Below, piece after piece: positions 39,231 through 50,900 of a stretch of DNA of 64,000 nucleotides (positions within the stretch are counted from its first letter, which is position 1; every line of letters starts with the position of its first letter). This stretch comes from Linepithema humile (Eukaryota > Arthropoda > Insecta > Hymenoptera > Formicidae). The position numbers and the translations under genes were made by a program. The stretch lies in contig NC_090133.1 in NCBI RefSeq assembly GCF_040581485.1, positions 27,988,139 through 28,052,138 on the forward strand, written 5' to 3'. Under the pieces are notes generated by a model. It had not been told where the DNA came from. It saw only the letters and a program-made list of their open reading frames with translations, and did not search any database.

Positions 39231-40825
39231 TTTTATTTGACTGCTATATAATTCATAAAAATATATTATTAGACTTAAATATAACTAAAATACACATTAA
39301 TTAAGCATTATATAAGCACATTAACAGGTTTAAAAATTCTACAATTATGCTCAAAAGTTAATATGTATTAACAGAAAGTACTCTACATAATTTTGATCAG
39401 TAGTTTACTTCTTACTATCATGTAACTAAAATACAAAGTTTAGATGACAACAATAATTCAAAAATCATTTCTTGACAGTTAAAATATTAAATTAGAAGTT
39501 TAATCCAATAAGTAAAATAACGTCGTATTATCAAGAAAAATGGCTGTAAAATATGCATATATTTAGTTCACATTTCAGGTTTTATTTGTATAAAAGATTG
39601 GATCCATTATTCATCTATAGATAAGATTAAAGAGAAACAAAAACCGTTTATTATTATTATTTTTTATGTAACTTGTTTTATTGTTCTTATTATTAAATTA
39701 CTTTGAGCAAACTAAAACGTCAGCAAAATCACTTGTCATATCGCGATAATGCTTGGCACATGTTACTCATTTGTATAATTGAGTTTAAACTACGGAATAA
39801 ACTTTCTTGCATAAGACTGCACTGCGATTCATAATAAAGAAAAGCGTGTAAAGCATAAAAACCCCAATTACAAAAACGCACAGCCAGAATGACACAAATA
39901 ACCTTAATCACCTGATACTAATTTATTCGTTTCTAGATGATCTTCTTATCACATAGGTATGGTGCCATCAATTTTATCGGATTGACTGTGTCATCACTCG
40001 AGTGATAATAATAGAACACGGCGCACTTTTTGCATTATATAGCTGTACAAAAATATTCACTCAAAAATAATTGTAAACAAATCAAGAGATTATCCATTAC
40101 AGAATTTGTGAGAACTCGATAAAATCGTCGTTCACGATTAAAATACACATGGCTTCTATACGTATATATATAATATGATCATCGATTGAAATGGATCTAA
40201 AGGACACAGAGTGTGTATAGCGATCATAGACGTAGCAAGCATAGACGTATGTTAAGTCTGTATCAGACTATGCAACTCGTTACAGCAATTCGCGAGCAGT
40301 AAACTGCTAGAAATGCACCATACAGCACACAGCATTTCTAGTAATTTACTAGATTGCTTGCGATTGCTGCAACAAGTTGCACAGTCTGATGCAGGCTTTA
40401 TAGAATTCAATGAGTTCAATGGTATTTCTTTATCTGGTTATTTCTGTTGACATTTGTGGTACTTTGTATATGATAATCAGAGTTATTTATTAATCATGTG
40501 GCAAGTTAGAATTATCATTAACGCGAGTGACATGTAAAGATTTTTATTGCAATTACAATGGTTACAATTTAATGTTAAATTTTGCTTAAAAAAATTATAA
40601 TTTATTATGGTTATCGATGTGAATGATATATGAATGTGATTGTTATGCTAAAAAATCAACATTATTTATTAAATGTTATTATATTCTTTATACTTTATAC
40701 TTTAGAGGGCCAACTCAATAATATTAAATTATAATTTTATTCTGTTTTAGTTCTTAATCGTTTATTTTCAAAATAAATGTGGAAAAATTATCTCTACGAT
40801 ACTTATGGAATACGCATAATTTATA
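39231..40825. other. Divergent intergenic region between AMPK alpha and SCFD2
   Basis: This 1.6-kb region is upstream of both flanking genes. It contains the inverted-repeat element at 40254-40398. The remainder is AT-rich without recognisable coding character. The open stretch at 39729-39911 (minus strand) resembles no family. Confidence 0.5.
40254..40398. repeat. MITE with ~62-bp terminal inverted repeats
   Basis: The left arm starts AAGTCTGTATCAGACTATGC and runs to GCTAGAAATGC near 40316. The right arm, in reverse, starts AAGCCTGCATCAGACTGTGC and runs to ACTAGAAATGC. The spacer is under 25 bases, so the unit could fold into a long hairpin. It lies between the divergent AMPK alpha and SCFD2 genes. 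Confidence 0.8.
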
Positions 40826-43800
40826 ATGGAAGGCATTAACAATTTGGAACAATTTCTTACTGATATTTGGCACGACATTGCCAATCTCGTGTACGAGTCC
40901 ACAGTCTATATAGATCATGCAGCGACAGAATGTCTACACTGGCATACTGGTGGCAAGATATCCTCTTTTTTTAAGGATGCTGGTGCAATATCAATTTATG
41001 AATTGGCTATGTACAATTTCCATGTATGTCACTTAATTAAAATATTATCTGTTTCTTTCAAAAGTGGAATTGTTAGTTTATCAATTGTCTTTGCTTTATA
41101 GTATGTGAAAGTAAAGAACTGTAAAAAGGCAGTTATTATTTCAACCTCCAACAATTCAGCTTTTTATCACCGCACAGTTAAAATGATAATGGAGAAAAAT
41201 GCATTTGATTGTTGTACAATCATCACTGCTGCCCATCCAAATGTACTGAATTATGAGGACACAGTATCATTAGAGGACAGAGTAGATTATATCAAATTGA
41301 AAAGAGATATAGAAAATTGGATGTATTCTAATCAGCAGGTAATATCAATTTTATTTGTGCATACTTTTATCTAAAGAAAAGATAAATGAGTCAATTTAAA
41401 TTTTGTTAAAAATGTTGATAATAATAGAACATCTCTGCTGTTTCATCGAAATTTGTACTTATGATTACGCTAGATAGATCTATATTTGTATTATACAAAC
41501 TATGTTCAGTTTTTAACTAAGTTTCTCGTATATTATTAAAATGTCATTATTGATTTATAGGAATGTTCGATGGCAATACTTTTTCGACCAATTTTTATTT
41601 GCTCAATTGACAATGGTTTTTTCTTGACACCACCTTTCAATGATCTATTACCTCCTTTAAATAGTACGCTAGTAAAAGATTCCGAGCACATGATTGATCA
41701 TTTCATAAGTTTACTTAACAGTTTTTTTATGCACTTAAATTTGAAAGAAGACATCTACTCGATTGGGAAGTTTAGCGAATATATTGCTGCAAAATTAGAA
41801 ATGTCACAGACAGCTATTACTCGTAGAAATGTAAGTATATTTCATTATGTAAAATAATAATATTGAGTACATTGTTAGAAGATTTAAAGTGTTTTATTTT
41901 AATATTTTATATACATCAGAATTTAGGGGGTGCAAAAGACAGAGGAGTGTCTTTAATTTTCGTCGACAGAACATTAGATCTTTGTACTCCTACCAGTAAT
42001 AATACTGAATCGTTACTGTCCAGAATATTGTGCACTTTGCCTCATTTACCTCATCACTACAATGATGTCGCAATAAACATGTCTCCTCTATTTTGTAGTT
42101 TGCAGGTAGGTAAAAAATTTATATGATGTGTATTTCATGCAAATATAAAAATATTGTTTGGAAATTTTTATTTGTCAAGGAACCTATTGAGGTACCAGGA
42201 TGTTTAGCCAGCAATGACAGTAGTCTAATGAATATATTAATCACGAAAAAACAAAAAGAGGTATTGACTACCATTAACAAAATGCTCATCGACATTCTAT
42301 CAACGAAAGAAAATGTAAAATTAAAAGAGAATCTCAAAGCAAAACTGACAACGAGGATTTCCGCTCATAGTTTAGAGAAACTTGTAAATAAATTCAAAGA
42401 TATAGACGATCTCCATATTATATCGGAATCAAGTAAAAAACTTCAAGTATGTGCTCCAATAATAGAATATTAAAGCTTAATTGCGCAATATGCTTTGATA
42501 ACGCCAGATTCTGAATGCTATTCTCTGCATAATTTTATCACGCATACAACTTAAAAAAATTACGTGCTTAAATGTTACTTAAATTATTTTATTGCAGGTG
42601 GTGCTAGGAATTATACAAGCCCTAACATCGGAAAAGACTTCCCAATTAGAGCTGCTGATTAGTCTTGAGAAATTAGTTTTGCAAAACATAGCTATCAGTC
42701 GTGATTCTACAAACGTGCTTGGGCAAGTAATTATCATACTTAATTTCTCATATTCTTAATCTATACACCTTATTTCATAAGGTTATATTTATTCTTTTAA
42801 ATATTTTCAGTTCAGTAATATAATAAAAACTCGCGAAACGAGAGGCTTAGATACTGACAATATATTGGCACTCTTGGTGCATATTTATGCATTTGTTGGA
42901 ACTGAAATACAATTCTCTTCTCAGCAAGAGGAACAATTGAAAGAAACCATAGCTGACGCTATATTTGAGGATATCACGAAATTAAATGAAAACAGGATGG
43001 ATAGCAAGATATCGGTGTATCAGCAAACTTTATTGCTTTTTGGTTCGTAGAAATAGAATTACAAGATAGAGAAATAACGTATCAAAATATATAAATTTGC
43101 TTATCAAAATTGTGTTACATGAGTAATGATTTTATCAAAAATATCAATTATGTTATATTTAATTAAGTTATATAAATTGAATACATAAAAATATAGAGAT
43201 CATACTTAATTATATATAATTATCTTATTTAATCACATATGGAAGAGTATATAAAATATAAATAATACATAACAAATAAAAATATTGAAATTATGCATTT
43301 AAATTAGGTACTGCTGATGCCGAGATTTTGAAGAAAACTTCTACAAAAATGGCGGAACACATTATAAGTACTCTACGTGAAGTAGCTCAGCAACGCACTT
43401 TTCTGTCTGATTATACGTATGAAACTATATCGCGCATTTTTAATATAGATAATTCAAGTAAACGAGAAATTTACTTTGAAGTCGAATATATATCGCATAT
43501 CTCTAATTTTTATATTTTATATTTTGAATTGTGTGTATTTTATGTTCTTAGTATTCATGTTTTATATTTGTGGAATGATCAGAATTATTTCATTTATATT
43601 TTTTATAGATCTTTGATGTCTAAATCGAGTTCTCAAGAGATAGTTCGACGTGTTGGTATCTTGCAACAATTACTAACAGATGTGCTCCATCCAGATAGAT
43701 ATGAACTTCTTGATTTACACCAGAAATCATCTTCATTTATGTCTGCTGGTTTAAAGTAAGTGAAGTCTATAGTAGATTTACATGTTATGTTTTAATTAAA

Positions 43801-44079
43801 TAGTCAATTTTCATATAAAAATCTTTGAAAAATCTAATTTTGTAATAACAATATACTTTTAATAGCTTATTCTCAAAAGGAAGAATGAGACATCATCCAT
43901 GTGATAATAATTGGATTATTATTTATGTCGTTGGTGGCATAACACCAGAAGAAGTAAAAGAGACGAAAGAAATTATATCATTATTCAATCCCAATTGCCA
44001 AATAACAATGGCAAGTACAAAACTGTTAAATCCGTTAGATATAGTAGATAATGTTCTTCTATCATCAATTGATTTTTAA
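40826..44079 (+). CDS. SCFD2: Sec1 family domain-containing protein 2 (SM protein)
   Basis: SCFD2 belongs to the Sec1/Munc18-like family that handles SNARE proteins in membrane traffic; its exact role is poorly known. Exons are 40826-41023, 41102-41338, 41561-41830, 41920-42105, 42180-42446, 42598-42726, 42811-43042, 43308-43457, 43638-43755 and 43866-44079, about 666 residues (human 684). Supporting stretches are DIANLVYESTVYIDHAATEC at the start, GVSLIFVDRTLDLCTPTSNN (the Sec1-type LIFxDRxLDLxTP block), LLLFG, and the C-terminal WIIIYVVGGITPEEVKE. Exon 7 uses a GTTCGT donor. The intron 43458-43637 is 180 bases, free of in-frame stops, and its acceptor is not strong, so it may be retained or spliced elsewhere. 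The stop is 31 bases from that of XRCC2. Confidence 0.85.
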
Positions 44080-44110
44080 TTAAAAATATGTTACTTCTAA
44101 TATTCTTATA

Positions 44111-44908
44111 TCATTGAAGAATCCACTTTATGCCAGAGTCAAAAATTGAATAACGAATCTGTCTTACGTTCTTGGCGGATTGTATGTTTGCAATAAATTC
44201 GTGAGTTACAGTATTTTTACAAAGTTGTAACCTATAATTTATATCTGTCCCTTCTAACACATTAGTGTATTTTAGATGCGCTTTATGTTCATGTACTGGT
44301 TCATCCCACTTTGTGTAAATTGTCATGATGTGAAATTGAGACATTCGAAGTTGAATAAGTTTAATCAAGCTTTTTGCATATTGATCCATACTGAGAATTT
44401 TTGTTCTCCTCTCCTGCCAATAGTACGCCAGTATATTATCTATGGCTAGCATAGCGACTCTATTATTCCTAATAAGCTCATCCTCCAGCATGTGCAGAGT
44501 TAATTGGAGCTGTTCGTTGTTACAACAACTAATCACAGTCAAATTTTCTAAGGATTTATTCACGATTAAGTCTATTGTGTCAACTGCTAATTGTGTATCA
44601 GCTATATTGCGAATCATGGAGGACATAAGTTCAGCTACTTTACTCATCCGGATGTGACCAAGTGTATCGATCAGTATCGCATGGACGTTGTGTCCATTAA
44701 TTTTAATTCCGTTATACCGTTCAGGCAATATACATTTTGCTATAAATTGACAAAGTAGTAGGGTTTTTCCAGTGGACAAACCTCCAACGATTTCTATGAC
44801 GCTCTTGTTGTCAATGTCAGAGAACAAAACTTCATCAGGATTAATTGATTGCAGTTTCTCGTTGAATCTAGACAACAATTCTAATCCGTCTTCAGAATGG
44901 AACTGCAT
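44111..44908 (-). CDS. XRCC2: DNA repair protein XRCC2 (RAD51 paralogue)
   Basis: XRCC2 is a RecA-fold protein of the BCDX2 complex that assists RAD51 in homologous recombination in the nucleus. One uninterrupted exon codes for 265 residues (human 280). The Walker A motif is GGLSTGKT (residues 42-49), followed by CILPERYNG as in animal XRCC2; HAILIDTLGH and the Walker B-like VAMLAIDNILAYYW are in the expected places, and the C-terminal part keeps DINYRLQLCKNTVTHEF. There is no RAD51-type N-terminal domain, as expected for this paralogue. The 5' untranslated region may include an intron ending upstream of 44908. It is arranged tail to tail with SCFD2. Confidence 0.9.
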   Translation of the reverse strand: MQFHSEDGLELLSRFNEKLQSINPDEVLFSDIDNKSVIEIVGGLSTGKTLLLCQFIAKCILPERYNGIKINGHNVHAILIDTLGHIRMSKVAELMSSMIRNIADTQLAVDTIDLIVNKSLENLTVISCCNNEQLQLTLHMLEDELIRNNRVAMLAIDNILAYYWQERRTKILSMDQYAKSLIKLIQLRMSQFHIMTIYTKWDEPVHEHKAHLKYTNVLEGTDINYRLQLCKNTVTHEFIANIQSAKNVRQIRYSIFDSGIKWILQ

Positions 44909-45948
44909 ATTATTATTGATTTTGGTGCATTCGTCTCTTTCTTTCTGTTTACACTATTACAAAGTTTCAATTTATTATTAAATTATTAATTCATAAAAGC
45001 TATATTAATACATTAAGAAATACTGTGTTAATTATTGAAAGAATTGAATAAAAAATACCTGAATAACAACAAATCACATCCAGATTTGCAGACGAAAAGC
45101 AATCCAGGTTATACTACAAGAGGTCGCAACCAGTCATAAGTCCTTCTTGAAAAAGTAGGGGACAACTAAAGCGCCACTATACTGTGTACCAACAGGACCC
45201 ATGGTTTAATTATTGTGGTATAACGAGTATAATGAGTATAAATCATATTTTTAAAAAATATATATTTTTTTTAATTATATATATATTATAGTTATTTTTA
45301 TAATGGATCTCATTATACCCATTATATATCACACTATTATATATATTGTATATATATATTAAAAAAAATTTTTTTTAATTTAAACATCCAAACTAAATTC
45401 GTATATATATCACAAAGCCAATAAGTGTCAGAACGTAGTTATTACTACACAAATGTTGATGTCACTAATGATTATTTCTTACGCTATTATTTAAAACAAT
45501 AGCGATATATATTAATAACACAATAATATGAAAAGATTTTGAACTGTTCTGAATTCTCCACAGCGACAAGTTTATTAGATCAAGTTAGTTAAATCGAGTC
45601 GAGCGACGTAAATTTCGATAGTCCGATCGGCGTATATCTTATTTGTGTTTAATAGAAATCGTGCCGCGCGTTCGTCTCGCCCCTCTCATACGAAATACTC
45701 GTTCGCTTTTCGCTCTAGCTCGCTTACTCGTTCGCCCACATGTTCACTACCGACGTGTGGCGAACCGCAAGCGTATTCTCCCAGTTCAGACGGACTGCAA
45801 GTTCGGTGCGGTTGTGTGTGCTCTCCTGCTATTTCACCTATCAGTCCGCACGAGTTGCCCGGCGCGTGAAGGTAACAAGACCGATCTATCTGTCTCAGCT
45901 TACCTGCCGATCGGCCGATTAAAGAATAGCTGAATAGCAGTTGTCGCA
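44909..45948. other. Divergent intergenic region between XRCC2 and the + strand beta-subunit gene
   Basis: The centre (45240-45420) is an AT-only low-complexity stretch with TATATA repeats. The right part (45600-45948) is GC-rich and probably the promoter and 5' untranslated exon of the Na+/K+-ATPase beta gene; its open frames have no protein character. Confidence 0.55.
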
Positions 45949-47944
45949 ATGAGTGTGCGCGGCAAGCAAGTGCAAAATGGTACAACCTACGAGTTTGATT
46001 ATATGCGAGTACCTGATACCAGAACGCGTTGGCAGATATTTCGCGACGGTATCCACAATCCCCAAGAAGGAACGTATTGTGGTCATCCACCAAAAAAATG
46101 GGGTGAGTCAGCGAATATTATATATATATATGTGTGTAAGATAAATATAAGATAAATATTTGCAAACGTTTAGGCGGAATGATACAAGTTGCAGTTGAAT
46201 ATATTCAAACATATACCGAAGGAAGGAAAACCTACTCCAAAGTACTGTCTTTTTAATTTGGTTGCACAAAAAGACTAATTTTACGTTACATTAGTATTAA
46301 TATATTCAGAATATATTAGAAATATGAGAGGGAAATTTTGGAAAGTTTAAAAAATGTTATGATTTATATACACAAACTTTCTCATTCTTTACACACATCA
46401 TATAATCTTTTCAAAATTATATGTATATTTTGCGTAGAAGAATCAACGCGTTTTAAAAAAAAATTCTAGAAAATTTTTGAACTTAATTCTCTGTTTTGTT
46501 TATTTTGAAAATTATGTGCATTAAATTTTGAAAATCTTAGAAAAGTAGATATATAATCTATAGCGTTAATATTAATTTACCATTCTGTGTATATTTGTAT
46601 TATTTTCTAAATTAGGTGCACGATGTTCCTTCTTTATCATAGAAAATCTTAATGTTTATTTAATATTTACAATTTAAATTTCACTGTAGATGATTATCAA
46701 CGATTTAATCAAGAAACTTGCTGTCATAATATAATGCCGAGATAAATATGAGATACGTTTATGATTAGTTTGAATAAAATTAATATTATTATCTCACAAT
46801 ACGAATTAACAGTATAGAAATCATTCTCTCTCAAATTTTAATTTTATGTTACACATCTTATGTTGCATATGTAAAACAGTTTTATTCTTTCATTTGTATT
46901 TGAAATATTCGCGATACCTGTATATCGTATTTATGATACATACACATAGCTATTTCATAAAGTATATTGTTGCCATTAAACTCAATAATAATAACTAATA
47001 AAACTTTATTTCCTTGATTCCGAAATCACGAGTAAATGTCAATGAATGATAAAAAGTCGGTTTTTATAGCATTGAACATAAAATGAAAGTATAAACTTTA
47101 ATACGACTTATTCTGATTGTAGAAATATTGTGAATATTATATCTGTATTGTATACATGACCTTTAAAGGCGCAGTTTGCTATGTACAGAAAACCATATGT
47201 AGAGTACAAATTTTTTCATATTAACAATATTAAGCTACTTGTTTGCAATTTTTTATTAATTTTTAATAAGTAAATTAATTTAAACACTACATTATTTGGA
47301 TAAAAATTTTGAGAAGTTAATAATTTCTTATTTAAAGATATTAAATGACTATATTTAAGGATATTTAATAAATCTAGAATTTTTCTTGAGGAGACTTTAA
47401 AAATATCTTAAAAATAAAAAGATTAAGAGTAAACATCTCGAATAACGGACGCATTATCAATGTGTTATCGTTATCAGAAGAAACTAGATCTCAAAGCAGC
47501 GATCGAGAGATGTTTCAATGCTCTTATGAAAAGAAATAAAATATATAACACATGTGACATTAGAATTTTAACAACAACAACATTCTTCTCGCATTGTGAT
47601 TAGAAATTGACATTTAATAATTAATAATTAATTATTCAATTGACAATAATTAATTTTATCAATTTTATTAGTTAGATAGATTGATTTTCGTTACGTATGA
47701 TGATTTCTTTTATTCGATATTTATTCGATTTCCTAATAAATTTAAAAATTATTAACAGAAGCTTAATATTGGCGTGCATTTGTACGCATGTATACGTATC
47801 GAGAATGTCTTACGTAGGCTTCTTGGACCGCTTAGAAGCGGCCGACCCTGAGCCTCGCGTTTTGGCAGCAGTTGGTGCGAGAGAGCACCGGAAATAAGTA
47901 TCGGTGATGGTAATAGTGAGGAGCGAAAGGGTACTTGGCCTTCG

Positions 47945-47975
<31 letters not shown>

Positions 47976-50900
47976 GAGTGTGTGTGTGTATGTGTGTTCA
48001 AGTTGTTTGAAAATATTTTTAGCTATCAGTTAGGATTTTTCCGAAAAATGTGATCATGAAAGGTTATCGTGAAGAATGGAAAAATTGAATATCTTCCTTA
48101 AGTATTTAAAATATTAATCTTATGACATTTTTTTTGCTTGTTTAATGACCAGAAATTTTTATTTTAATAATGAAATAATCATCACATTATTGATTATAAT
48201 GAGAGTACGATATATTAGTTTGTATAAGTAAATATCATAAATTTTCTATTATTAATGTCTGTTTTAATTTCCACACAATAATCTTTCGATCACTTGGAAA
48301 GAGAATATCTGTGTCAGTGCTGTTTAAAATGATAGCTATCGGAAATCTTTCGGCTCTTGGACAGAAATATCGATTCCAAATATATGTTTTACAAATATAC
48401 GCACTTACGCAATAGAACACATAAAATCGGCATCAGACCATGCATTAGAAAATGTAAACAGTGAATTGGAAATTGGAGTTCGATCTATCAGAAAAAAAAG
48501 TGGGCTAAGGTTGAACTTACTTCATGGATTGAATTCTAATCTTCAATTTGCAATCTTAAACTCTAATCCGATAAGTCAGTATATAGTCTCCTTTTGTTTT
48601 AGATCGAAGAAACATAGGTCATGATATATTTTTATATTTTCTACAACAATTGTGCCGACATTTCTAAACGTTTCTAAAATACAATTCGCATTTTAGTCGT
48701 TTTATTTGCACGTTAAATCGCATTTTATACACAACAATCACGATAACATTGATTAATATGACGTGTGATCGCATGCCTAATTAATTTCGCACTTTCAATC
48801 AATTGTTTTTTTCAACGAAATGCAAACTGTCTTATGGACAACTTCACGTCAGATAGGAGAATATTTCTTGTTATTATTTTTTTTCGTACATTCATACATA
48901 TTTAGATATTAATTTACATAAAGTTTCAATATCAACTAAATTCTTTACAGTTTCTGTGAACTGTGACTTTGAATCACAGTTTAAAATGCATAAATGGTTC
49001 TAAATGATTTGAAATAAAAAAAAAATTTAACGACTATTTTAAAATGCATTTATCGTAGCGAAAAGTTTCAATACCTTTCCTGATATGTCTTTTCGATCCT
49101 GAAGAGAAAAACTAGTTGTATCCAGTAAACACGCAAGTCTTTTGATAGGAGGAAAAAATATCTTATTCCTCGAAATTAAAAAAACAGTTATATGAATAGA
49201 TACAATATATTGTATAATCAGATATATAATTCACAGACCACACGGCAGCGTGCGTTGTCAATGCCAGTCGTTAAGAAAATGTGGTTTTCTGAGGAAGACG
49301 ATAAGATCCTCTCGTGACGAAATAATTCGCACTTGTTATCGCGGACATTATCTTTTTTTTTCCCCCGATCTGACGTCATCGTACCATATCGCGCGCGCAC
49401 GACATTCTTTTCTTCCTTCGTGCAGGAATGAACCAGTAATGAACGTGTGTTCACGACAAACGCACGTGTTTTCCTTCCAGCTAATTCGATACGCAATCAT
49501 CGTATCGCTTTATTTTTATGATTAAAATACCTTCTTACATAAATAAAATATTTTTCGCCATTTCAAACAACTCGTCGCGCAAAAGAATTGCTTCTATCCA
49601 ATTTTTTTTTTTTTTTTGCTTGAAGATCATGGCATAAATGTGGGTCACCACGAGGTCGACAGCAATGTCCAACAGGTGTTTCACGACAAACGAGTTTTTT
49701 TCTCAGAGAAACGCTTATGTCTAAACTATAACTAATCTAATCACAATTACGAAATTGTTGCATTTTAAGATATGCGCTTCCAGTACACGTTTCCTGATAT
49801 GAAGATTTTTCATCTTTTTTTATATAAGTATAGATGTTGACTGTAATTAATAAGTTAATTAATAGCATTTTGGCTATGCGATTCCAGACAAATTACAGTT
49901 GCTGAAGTACTTCGCTTTTATAAGAATCCTGATAAATTTGCGCGTTACACGTGCAAGATATGAATTAGCAAGTGTGTTGCTACGCCTTCTGCTTACCGCA
50001 GCTTATGGTCATGTGAATGCATGCTATTCCGCGTGCAAATTTTCATGCTAATCATACCGATTCTCACGCGGTTTTGATGTCGTTAAATTATCGTGCGACC
50101 AATGAGACCTGAGCGAGGCTCGCTGAAAAAAGGAACGTCGTATTTTTTCTTGCTGAAGCAACTCGGTGCTTGAATTTCGTTGCAATGGAAACCGTGGCAC
50201 TTGAATTACAATGTCATGAAATTGGCGCAACAGAAAAACAAGTGGTCTATTGAGTCTCTGTATTCGAAGAATTTGCGTCTGCAAATATTTCCCATTCCGC
50301 AAAATCTCACACTCATCACTTCGTCACAGATTAGCGTGCAGATAAGCGAAGAGAGTAAATCATAAACCACGCAAATTTCCGTTCTTCTGACGATTAACTG
50401 TTGATAATGTTGCTGAATTGAAATCAACCGTCCAAATGCAATTAAGCTCATCCACGGATGTAATTAGACACGTTCCCACAAGATGTTTATTCACTATAGC
50501 AGAGAACAAAAGTGTCATTTCTTCTTCGTCTTTCAGTATTATATGTAAATGATGTATTATATTAGCGTCGTGTGTAAAGAAATAGTGTGTTACTTAGTCG
50601 GTTTGATTTAAAACGCCGCTATCGGAGAATTTTTCAATGCGCACCGATGTGTCTGTTGCATACAATTTCCTGGTTCTTGTTTCTTACGAATAATCACAAT
50701 CGAGAGCGGTGGATCAACAACCGCAGTGATAACGACGCGGCGATCACGTGCAATCGTACACAAAAACCGCAACACAATCAAACCGTACACAATCACCGAC
50801 TGTGATACCGCACTGTGCAAATTTTTTTGCTTACTGACGAGTTCTGCTTATCTCGCGACCTCGAATATATGTGTACTGTTCTAAAATATATATATTGCGT

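Noticed and set aside
45240..45420. Long TATATA and T-run region as a possible origin or attachment-like structure
   Set aside because: It is simple AT low complexity without defined repeat units or conserved boxes.
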